This document shows, piece by piece, positions 24,186-30,722 of a stretch of DNA of 42,754 bases; the first letter of the stretch is position 1, and the number at the start of each line of letters is the position of its first letter. The stretch is taken from NCBI GenBank assembly GCA_016794595.1, contig JAEUJN010000028.1, forward strand, positions 1-42,754. Direction: 5' to 3'. Source of the stretch: Kineosporiaceae bacterium (GTDB lineage: Bacteria > Actinomycetota > Actinomycetes > Actinomycetales > Kineosporiaceae). The translations under genes and the position numbers were made by a program. The notes beneath the pieces were generated by a model, which searched no databases, had not been told where the DNA came from, and worked only from the letters and a program-made list of their open reading frames with translations.

Positions 24186-24223
24186 ACGGTAGAGGAGTCT
24201 GTCGGGCAGCGCCAACCCTTTTT
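24186..24223 (-). promoter_or_regulatory. whiB7 promoter with AT-rich WhiB7 box
   Basis: On the minus strand AAAAA (24219..24223), GGG, then -35 TTGGCG (24210..24215), an 18-base spacer and -10 TACCGT (24186..24191). An A/T run three bases upstream of the -35 is the arrangement recognised by WhiB7 through its AT-hook, so autoregulation is expected. The start site would fall near 24179, about 70 bases before the leader ORF. Confidence 0.75.
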
Positions 24224-24295
24224 CCGCGAGATCCCCCGGACGTGCCGGCAGGTGTCCTCCGGAGGTCTTCCCGGGAGTCCCCCGGACGCCCGAGC

Positions 24296-24366
24296 GCGGT
24301 CACTTTCCACCCACGGGACAGCGATGTCAGGCCTCGGAAGTGACCGCACGACAGGGGAAGTGACCG
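24296..24366 (-). terminator. Hairpin between uvrD2 and the whiB7 promoter, with a third repeat of its arm
   Basis: GCGGTCACTT (24296..24305) and AAGTGACCGC (24338..24347) are perfect inverted copies, and AAGTGACCG recurs at 24358..24366. The group lies within 100 bases past the uvrD2 stop and could terminate it, although the loop is long (32 bases). The same GGTCACTT arm recurs at 29644. Confidence 0.5.
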
Positions 24367-24380
24367 TGCGCGGCCGGCCG

Positions 24381-26723
24381 TCAGGCCTCCCGTAGGAGGG
24401 TGAGCACCGCCTCGCCGTAGCGGGCCAGCTTGGCCGGGCCCACGCCCGGGACGCGGGCGAGCGCCTCGGGCCGGTCGGGCAGGGACTCGGCGATCGCGAT
24501 CAGGGTGGCATCGGTGAGCACCGCGTACGGCGGAACCTTGGCCCGGCCCGCGGCCTCGCTCCGCCAGGCACGCAACCGGTCGAGCAGTGCCTCGTCGTAG
24601 GTCGGCGGGCAGCTCGCACAACGGCCCACCTTGCGCTCGGCCGCGGTCTCCAGCACCCCGGCACACGTGCGGCAGGTGCTCGCCAGGCGGCTTCGCCGAA
24701 CACGGCCCGCCGGTGAGGGGCCGTCCGACTTCCCCGTCCGAGGTCGCCCGTCGGCCTCTGTTCCAGGTCCGGCACCGGGGACCGCGCCGTCCAGGGCTGC
24801 CCTCACCCGAGCCTCGTCGACGAACCGGGACAGCGCCCTGCCGGCCCGGCCACCCGGCGTCCGCGCGCGCGCCCAGGACAGGGCGAGCCGCTCCCGGGCC
24901 CGGGTGATGCCGACGTACAGCAGCCGGCGCTCCTCGGCGATCGCCTCCCACCCGGAGGCGAGGGCGATCGGCACCAGTCCCTCGGACAGGCCGATCAGGA
25001 AGACCGCGTCCCATTCCAGGCCCTTGGCCGCGTGCAGCGAGGCCAGGGTCACCCCCTGCACGGTCGGGGCGTGCTGGGCCGCGGAGCGCTCGTCCAGGTC
25101 GGCCACCAGCTCCGTCAGGGTGGCGTCCGGGTTCTGCGCCGCGAGCCCGTCGGCCAGCGAGGCCAGCGCCTGCAATGACTCCCACCGCTCCCGGACGGCG
25201 CCGGGGCCGGCCGGCGGGTCGACCGACCAGCCCGCCGAGGTCAGCACGTCCCGGGTCTGGCGCGGCAGGTCCGCCGGCTCCCCGCGATCCGCCGGGCCGT
25301 CACGGCCGGTGCCGATCATCGCCGCGGCCCGGGCCGCCCCACGCAGCAACAGGACGGCGTCACGCACCTCCCGGCGGGCGAAGAACCGCTCCCCGCCCCG
25401 CACCAGGTAGGGCACCCCGGCATCGGACAGGGCCTGCTCGACGACCTCGGACTGGGCGTTGGTGCGGTACAGGACGGCGATCTCGGACGCCGGCAGGCCG
25501 CCCGCGATCAGGGACGCCGCCTCGCCGGCGACCTGGGCGGCCTCCTCGACGTCGTCCGCGTGGGCCCGCAGGGTGGGCACCGGGCCGGACGCGCGCTGGG
25601 CCAGCAGGCGCAGCGCCTCGATCCGGCCGGGGCGGGCTCCCCCGTCCCCTGGCGCGCCCACCGTCGCGCCCGCCGACGCGCCCGCCGACGCGCCCGCCCG
25701 CGCACCCGCCTGCGCACCCGCCTGCGCACCCGACGACAGAGGACCCGCAGGCCCGCCCGACGGCATGGTGGCGGCCAGGGCGTTGGCCAGCGCGACCACC
25801 TGCGGGGTCGAGCGATAGTCCCGCACCAACCGCACGAGGCGGGCGTGCGGGTGACGGGCGCGGAAGCCCAGCAGGTGATCGGCCGAGGCCCCGGTGAAGG
25901 AGTAGATGGTCTGGTTCGGGTCCCCCACGACACAGATGTCGTCCCGGCCCCCGGTCCAGGCGTCCAGCAGCCGCTGCTGGAGCGCCGAGACGTCCTGATA
26001 CTCGTCCACCACGAAGTGGCGGTACTGCGAGCGCACCGCGACGGCCACCTCGTCGTGCTGTTCGAGCAGGCCGGCCGTGATCAGCAGGACGTCCTCGAAG
26101 TCGATCACACCGCGTTCGGTCTTGACCTGCTCGTAGAGCTCGAGCAGGCGGGCGGTCGTGGCCTGGTCCAGGCCGGCCGGGGCCGGGCGGCCGGCCGCGG
26201 AGGCAGCAGCCGGGTAGGTGTGCGGGGTGAGCAGGGCGACCTTGGCCCACTCGATCTCGGCGGCCAGGTCGCGCACCTCGGGGCGATCCAGCCGGATCGC
26301 CAGCCGGGTGGCGGCCTCGGCGACCACCGGCGCCTTGTGCTCGATCAGGGAGGGCGGCGCGCCACCGATGGCCCGGGGCCAGAAGTAGCCCAGCTGACGC
26401 AGCGCGGCGGCGTGGAAGGTCCGGGCCTGCACCCCGGCCACCCCCAGGTCCCGCAACCGGCTGCGCATCTGGCCGGCGGCCCGGGCGGTGAACGTGACGG
26501 CCAGCACCTGGTGCGGCACATAGACCCCTGACCGGACCCCGTAGGCGATCCGGTGGGTGATCGCCCGGGTCTTGCCGGTCCCGGCCCCGGCCAGGACGCA
26601 CACCGGGCCCGTGGTGGCCAGCGCCACCTCGCGCTGCTCGTCGTCCAGGGCGGCCAGGATGTCGTCGGCGCTGCGCACGGTGGTCGCGGCAGCGGACCCA
26701 GGTGGGCGATCGATCCTGCTCAT
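24381..26723 (-). CDS. uvrD2: ATP-dependent DNA helicase UvrD2
   Basis: A 780-residue superfamily 1A helicase. Walker A is VLAGAGTGKTRAITHRI at 43-59 (Lys51), Walker B is FVVDEYQDVSALQQ, motif III is DPNQTIYSFTGA, and the motif V/VI region is SLHAAKGLEWDAVFLIGLSE and YVGITRARERL. The C-terminal part holds the tetracysteine motif (CRTC and CASC, spaced by about 15) and an HRDC domain (LLDRLRAWRS to the end), which together define mycobacterial-type UvrD2, a 3' to 5' helicase. A Gly/Ala repeat of six four-residue units interrupts the protein near residue 330, encoded by a 12-bp tandem repeat. ATG 26723. It is divergent from mycoredoxin and upstream of whiB7, the order known in mycobacteria. Confidence 0.96.
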   Translation of the reverse strand: MSRIDRPPGSAAATTVRSADDILAALDDEQREVALATTGPVCVLAGAGTGKTRAITHRIAYGVRSGVYVPHQVLAVTFTARAAGQMRSRLRDLGVAGVQARTFHAAALRQLGYFWPRAIGGAPPSLIEHKAPVVAEAATRLAIRLDRPEVRDLAAEIEWAKVALLTPHTYPAAASAAGRPAPAGLDQATTARLLELYEQVKTERGVIDFEDVLLITAGLLEQHDEVAVAVRSQYRHFVVDEYQDVSALQQRLLDAWTGGRDDICVVGDPNQTIYSFTGASADHLLGFRARHPHARLVRLVRDYRSTPQVVALANALAATMPSGGPAGPLSSGAQAGAQAGARAGASAGASAGATVGAPGDGGARPGRIEALRLLAQRASGPVPTLRAHADDVEEAAQVAGEAASLIAGGLPASEIAVLYRTNAQSEVVEQALSDAGVPYLVRGGERFFARREVRDAVLLLRGAARAAAMIGTGRDGPADRGEPADLPRQTRDVLTSAGWSVDPPAGPGAVRERWESLQALASLADGLAAQNPDATLTELVADLDERSAAQHAPTVQGVTLASLHAAKGLEWDAVFLIGLSEGLVPIALASGWEAIAEERRLLYVGITRARERLALSWARARTPGGRAGRALSRFVDEARVRAALDGAVPGAGPGTEADGRPRTGKSDGPSPAGRVRRSRLASTCRTCAGVLETAAERKVGRCASCPPTYDEALLDRLRAWRSEAAGRAKVPPYAVLTDATLIAIAESLPDRPEALARVPGVGPAKLARYGEAVLTLLREA
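25666..25737. repeat. Six 12-bp tandem repeats inside uvrD2
   Basis: Six units of the type GCGCCCGCCGAC or GCACCCGCCTGC follow each other without gaps. On the coding strand they give a Gly-Ala-rich repeat (GAQAGAQAGARAGASAGASA) in a region where helicases have a variable loop. Confidence 0.8.
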
Positions 26724-26762
26724 CGCCGACGATCCTCGCAGTGATCAGCGACAATCGGTCTC

Positions 26763-27041
26763 ATGCAGGCAACTCCGGGGTCTTTCGACCCTCCCGCCCC
26801 CGGGGCGGTCACCATGTTCACCACCTCCTGGTGCGGCTATTGCGTGCGCCTCAAGCAGCAGATGACCCGTGAGGGCATCCCGTTCTCAGAGGTCAACATC
26901 GAACAGGTCCCCGCGGCGGCCGAGTTCGTGATGTCGGTCAACGGCGGCAACCAGACCGTGCCCACCCTGCTCTTCCCCGACGGGTCGGCGGCGACCAACC
27001 CGGCCGTGAGCGAGGTCAGGGCCCGGCTGCGGGGGGTGTGA
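26763..27041 (+). CDS. mrx1: Mycoredoxin (glutaredoxin-like, Mrx1 type)
   Basis: A 92-residue thioredoxin-fold protein. The redox motif is TTSWCGYCVRLKQQ (Cys24-Gly-Tyr-Cys27), as in mycoredoxin-1, which reduces mycothiol mixed disulfides with mycothiol as electron source. NQTVPTLLFPDG contains the cis-proline, and GIPFSEVNIEQ is strand two of the fold. ATG 26763. It is divergent from uvrD2 across 39 bases, as in mycobacteria. The PD40 propeller gene follows with one intervening base. Confidence 0.93.
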   Translation: MQATPGSFDPPAPGAVTMFTTSWCGYCVRLKQQMTREGIPFSEVNIEQVPAAAEFVMSVNGGNQTVPTLLFPDGSAATNPAVSEVRARLRGV

Positions 27042-27042
27042 G

Positions 27043-28488
27043 ATGTCCGACGAGCGGCCGGATGATCGGCCGGACGAGCGTGCCGGCGAGCGGCCCCGCC
27101 CCGCAGGGCTGCCGATCCTGGTCGTGGGTCGCCCGGACCCGGTGAGCACCAACGGCGAGCGGGTGCTGGCCGCGGGCGCCCCGGCCATCTCCTCCGACGG
27201 GCGGTTCGTGGCCTTCGTCTCCGAATCCGGAGACCTGGTGCCCGGGGACGCCAACGGCGCGGCCGACGTGTTCGTCCGGGACACCATGCTCGACCGGACG
27301 GTGCTGATCAGCCGCTCCGTCACCGGTGGGTCGGCGGCCGGCAGTTCGCTGCAGCCGGCGATCTCGGCGGACGGTCGGTTCGTCGCCTTCACCTCCTCGG
27401 CCCCGGACCTGGTGGAGGGCGACAGCAACGGGTCGCTGGACGTGTTCGTGCACGACCTGCGCACCGGGATCACCCAGCTGATCAGCCGGGGCCGTCACGG
27501 CGAACTGGCCGACGCCGACTCCTACTCCCCGTCGCTGTCCGCGGACGGCCGGTTCGTGGCCTACTGCTCGATGGCCGCCAACCTGGACACCCGTGACACC
27601 AACCACGTCCCGGACGTCTACCGCTACGACCGGCTCACCGGGCACACCACGCTGATCAGCGTCGCCGCCGACGGCCGCTCCGGGGACGGCCCGTCAGGCC
27701 AGCCCTCGATCTCGGCGAACGGTCGGCTGGTGGCGTTCACCTCCGCCGCCCGGTTCTCCGAGCAGGACACCAACTCCGAGATCGACGTCTACCTGCACGA
27801 CGCCGACACCGGTGAGCTCGACCTGGTCAGCCGCACCCCCGACGGTGCCGCGGGCAACGGCCCGTCGCTGTCGCCCTCGCTGTCGGCGGACGGGTCCGCG
27901 GTGGCCTTCACCTCCCACGCCGACGACCTGGTCGACGGTGACGACAACCGCGCCAGCGACGTGTTCGTGCACCGGCGGGAGTCGGGCCGGACGGAGCTGA
28001 TCAGCACCAACCGGGACGGCGAACCGGCCGAGGATGACTCCCACTCGCCGTCCATCTCCGGCGACGGACGCCGGGTGGCGTTCCTGTCCGCGGCGGAGGA
28101 CCTCGTCCCGGCGCCCGGCGACGGGGCGCCGTCCGGGGCCGAGTCGGCTCCTCGCGACCACACCTACGTGCGCGACCTGGACGGCGCGGGCACGGCCCTG
28201 GTCAGCGGCACCCGCCGCCGCACCCCGGGCGACGGTGTCTCCACCGCGACGTCCATCTCCTCCTGGGGACGGCACGTGGCGTTCGCCGACACCTCCACCG
28301 ACCTCGCCGGCACCCCCGGCGGCCCTCCCCTGGCGCCGCAGGAGCAGGTCTACGTTGCGCCGGTGCGCACCGCTCAGGTGCCCCGCCCCCCGGCCACCTC
28401 GTCGTCCCCTGCTCAGCCCTCCCAGCCGTCCCAGTCCTCCCAGTCCTCCCCAGCGTCCTCGGCCGAGGAGGACCCGGACTCCGACTGA
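27043..28488 (+). CDS. Seven-bladed PD40/TolB-like beta-propeller protein
   Basis: A 481-residue protein made of seven PD40 (WD40-like) repeats. The recurring core SADGRFVAFTS-type strand occurs near residues 49, 107, 165, 223, 280, 338 and 405, a period of about 58. Each is followed by a D-x-D/N-rich turn such as GDANGAADVFVRD, which could bind calcium. The N-terminus is charged (MSDERPDDRPDERAGERPRP) with no signal peptide, and the C-terminal 40 residues are a Ser/Pro/Gln-rich tail. Such propellers usually bind proteins or glycans; the partner is unknown. It begins one base after the mycoredoxin stop, so the two are probably co-transcribed, which is not the mycobacterial arrangement as I recall it. 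Confidence 0.85.
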   Translation: MSDERPDDRPDERAGERPRPAGLPILVVGRPDPVSTNGERVLAAGAPAISSDGRFVAFVSESGDLVPGDANGAADVFVRDTMLDRTVLISRSVTGGSAAGSSLQPAISADGRFVAFTSSAPDLVEGDSNGSLDVFVHDLRTGITQLISRGRHGELADADSYSPSLSADGRFVAYCSMAANLDTRDTNHVPDVYRYDRLTGHTTLISVAADGRSGDGPSGQPSISANGRLVAFTSAARFSEQDTNSEIDVYLHDADTGELDLVSRTPDGAAGNGPSLSPSLSADGSAVAFTSHADDLVDGDDNRASDVFVHRRESGRTELISTNRDGEPAEDDSHSPSISGDGRRVAFLSAAEDLVPAPGDGAPSGAESAPRDHTYVRDLDGAGTALVSGTRRRTPGDGVSTATSISSWGRHVAFADTSTDLAGTPGGPPLAPQEQVYVAPVRTAQVPRPPATSSSPAQPSQPSQSSQSSPASSAEEDPDSD

Positions 28489-28501
28489 CCTGCGCGACCC
28501 A

Positions 28502-28550
28502 CCGAGAGTGCTGATCTCCCCCGGACAGTGGGGGGAATCAGCACTCTCGG
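28502..28550. terminator. Bidirectional terminator between the propeller gene and nudC
   Basis: CCGAGAGTGCTGAT (28502..28515) pairs perfectly with ATCAGCACTCTCGG (28537..28550), and CCCCC/GGGGG inside extends the stem. It lies between two converging genes and can serve both. Confidence 0.88.
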
Positions 28551-28560
28551 CGCGAACGGG

Positions 28561-29610
28561 TCAGCGCCAGCTGGCGCCGGCGTCCCGGATCGGGCCCCCG
28601 AACCACTGCTCGATCAGGCTGCGCGAGACAGACAGCGGCGGCGGCAGCAGCAGCTCACCGGTCGCGACGTCCAGGGCGAGCTCCTCGCGGGACCACCAGC
28701 GCGCCTGCTCGAGTTCGTCGCCGTCCACCCGGATCTGCGTGGTCAGGGCCCTGGCTCGGAAGGCGAGCATCAGCGAGGACGGGAAGGGCCAGGGCTGGCT
28801 GCCCTGATAGGCCACCTCACCGACCTCGAGGCCGACCTCCTCACCCACCTCGCGACGGACCGCGGCCTCGAGCGACTCCCCCGGCTCGACGAAGCCCGCC
28901 AGGGTGGAGAACCGCTTGTCCGGCCAGACCGCCTGATGGCCGAGCAGCAGTCGGTCCTGCTCGTCGACCACGGACATGATCACCGCCGGATCGGTCCGCG
29001 GGAAGTGATCGGTGGCACAGGCCGGGCAGCGCCGGGTCCACCCGGCGGCCGCCACCCGGGTGGGTGCGCCGCAGCGGCTGCACCGGGGGTGGGTGGCGTG
29101 CCAGTTCGCCAGCGCGAGGGCACAGGTGAACAGTCCGGCATCGGTGTCGTCCAGCCCGGCGCCCACCTCGCGCAGGACCGCCAGCCGGCTGGTGCCGTCC
29201 GCCGGCGGGCTGGCGTCCTCGGCCGACCTGCCTCCGGGCGGCAGGGCGATCAGCACGTGGTCGTGGCCGGCGGCGTCGGTTCCCAGGTAGGCGGTCAGGG
29301 GACTCGCGGCCGCTGGGTCGCCGGCCCCGTCACCCACCATGACGCCGGCTGTCCCGCCGGCTGCGCCTGCGCCGGCATCGCCGAGCCGGTCGCCGAGGTG
29401 GGCCAGCTCGGGACCGGGGCGCAGCACCAGGGCCGGCGCCGCGTCGTCCGTGGTGACCACCGCCTGATCACCGATCAACACCAGCACCCGGGTGGTGGGC
29501 CGGTTCAGCAGCGTGCCGACCAGGCCCGCCTCGTCCCGGCGGTGGGCGGCCCGGTCGAGCCCGGACCGGGCCAGGGACAGGGTGGCCAGCATCGCGGGGA
29601 CCGTTCTCAC
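28561..29610 (-). CDS. nudC: NAD(+) diphosphatase NudC
   Basis: A 349-residue Nudix enzyme. The N-terminal domain begins LATLSLARSGLDRAAHRRDE; a zinc ribbon follows (CSRCGAP and CPACATDHFPRTDP, four Cys), then the Nudix box GFVEPGESLEAAVRREVGEE and the NADH-specific SQPWPFPSSLML motif. It hydrolyses NAD(H) to NMN(H) and AMP, and NudC enzymes can also remove NAD caps from RNA. GTG 29610 is chosen because GGAGG lies 8 bases upstream; the ATG at 29592 is an alternative and the frame is open to 29745. It converges with the propeller gene and is divergent from the phosphotransferase gene. Confidence 0.94.
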   Translation of the reverse strand: MRTVPAMLATLSLARSGLDRAAHRRDEAGLVGTLLNRPTTRVLVLIGDQAVVTTDDAAPALVLRPGPELAHLGDRLGDAGAGAAGGTAGVMVGDGAGDPAAASPLTAYLGTDAAGHDHVLIALPPGGRSAEDASPPADGTSRLAVLREVGAGLDDTDAGLFTCALALANWHATHPRCSRCGAPTRVAAAGWTRRCPACATDHFPRTDPAVIMSVVDEQDRLLLGHQAVWPDKRFSTLAGFVEPGESLEAAVRREVGEEVGLEVGEVAYQGSQPWPFPSSLMLAFRARALTTQIRVDGDELEQARWWSREELALDVATGELLLPPPLSVSRSLIEQWFGGPIRDAGASWR

Positions 29611-29640
29611 CTGCTCACCCTCCCTGGCCGCCAGCGCCCG

Positions 29641-29693
29641 AGTGGTCACTTCTCGGGCAACACGCCGGCGTGTCGGCCCGAGAAGTGTCCACT
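29641..29693. repeat. 53-bp near-perfect palindrome between nudC and the phosphotransferase gene
   Basis: The outer arms AGTGGTCACTTCTCGGGC and GCCCGAGAAGTGTCCACT match at 17 of 18 positions, and the loop holds a second perfect palindrome (ACACGCCGGCGTGT). The whole can fold as a long hairpin or cruciform. It lies in a divergent intergenic region, so it is not an ordinary terminator. Confidence 0.8.
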
Positions 29694-29795
29694 CGTCGGC
29701 CAGGGGACGCCACGTGGAGGTGACGGCCGGGCGACACGGGAGCAAGGGGACCGACGACCGCCCGGCGGAGGGTGGATCGACCGTACGGTGAGGGG

Positions 29796-30719
29796 GTGTC
29801 CGATCCGCGCCCCCCGCGTTCGCCGCTCGCCCTCGCCGCGCTGGCCTGCGCCGCGGTCGTCGGGCTGGAGCCGGTCACGGCACGCTCGCTCGCCCATCAC
29901 GACCCGGACGTCGATGCCGCGCTGATCGAGGACACCATCGACCGGCGGTGGGTGGTGCGCAGCCCCCGCACGGTCGCGGCCGGCGCCCGACTGGAGGCGG
30001 AGTCCAAGCTGGTCGAGGTGCTCTTCGGCTGGGTGTCGTTCGCAGTGCCGCGCGTGGCCGGGACCGCTGCCCTGCCGGAGGGCGGCAAGGCTCTGGTCTA
30101 CCGCGCGGTGGCCGGCGGCCCGCTGCAGGCGGCCGCCCTGGGCACGGTTCCGTCGTTGCCCTCGGCGATCGGACGCGCCCTGGCCGTTGTGCACGACCTG
30201 CCCACCCGGTTGATCGCGGACGCCGGCCTGCCGGTGTTCGAGGCGGAGGAGTACCGCGAGCGCCGGTTGGCCGAGCTCGACCGGGCTGCCGCCACCGGTC
30301 ACGTCCCCCCGGCGTTGCTCGGTCGCTGGGAGAGCGCGCTGGAGGAGGCGGGGGCGTGGCGTTTCACCCCCGTCGTGGTCCACGGTGACCTGGACGGCGA
30401 CACCCTGCGGATCGAGGGCACGCAGCTGGCCGGGATCATCGACTGGGGCCAGGCCCGGGTCGCCGACCCGGCGGACGACTTCGCCTGGCTCGCCAACGCC
30501 GCCGAGCCGTCCGCGTTCGACGCGGTGATGGCCACCTACACCCTGCGCCGCCGGACCACCCCGGACGCCGCCCTGACCCGCCGGGCGCGGCTGGCCGGCG
30601 AGCTGGCCCTGGTGCGCTGGTTGCTGCACGGGGTCTCGACCGACGACACCCACGTGGTCGATGACGCGGTGGGCATGCTCACCGCGCTGGAGGTCAGCGT
30701 CGCGGGCACCGGCTGGTGA
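29796..30719 (+). CDS. APH-like phosphotransferase family protein
   Basis: A 307-residue protein of the aminoglycoside/macrolide phosphotransferase fold. VVVHGDLDGDTLRIEG carries the catalytic His-Gly-Asp and IIDWGQARVADPADDFAWL the metal-binding Asp. The position that binds magnesium as Asn in HGDxxxxN is Thr here, with Asp before it. The N-terminus (LVEVLFGWVSFAVPRVAGTA) fits macrolide-type members. The substrate is unknown; resistance cannot be concluded. GTG 29796 is chosen, with a purine-rich AGGGG directly before it; the frame opens at 29772. It is near whiB7 but has no clear WhiB7 box. Its stop lies 3 bases from the convergent adnB stop. Confidence 0.85.
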   Translation: MSDPRPPRSPLALAALACAAVVGLEPVTARSLAHHDPDVDAALIEDTIDRRWVVRSPRTVAAGARLEAESKLVEVLFGWVSFAVPRVAGTAALPEGGKALVYRAVAGGPLQAAALGTVPSLPSAIGRALAVVHDLPTRLIADAGLPVFEAEEYRERRLAELDRAAATGHVPPALLGRWESALEEAGAWRFTPVVVHGDLDGDTLRIEGTQLAGIIDWGQARVADPADDFAWLANAAEPSAFDAVMATYTLRRRTTPDAALTRRARLAGELALVRWLLHGVSTDDTHVVDDAVGMLTALEVSVAGTGW

Positions 30720-30722
30720 CCC

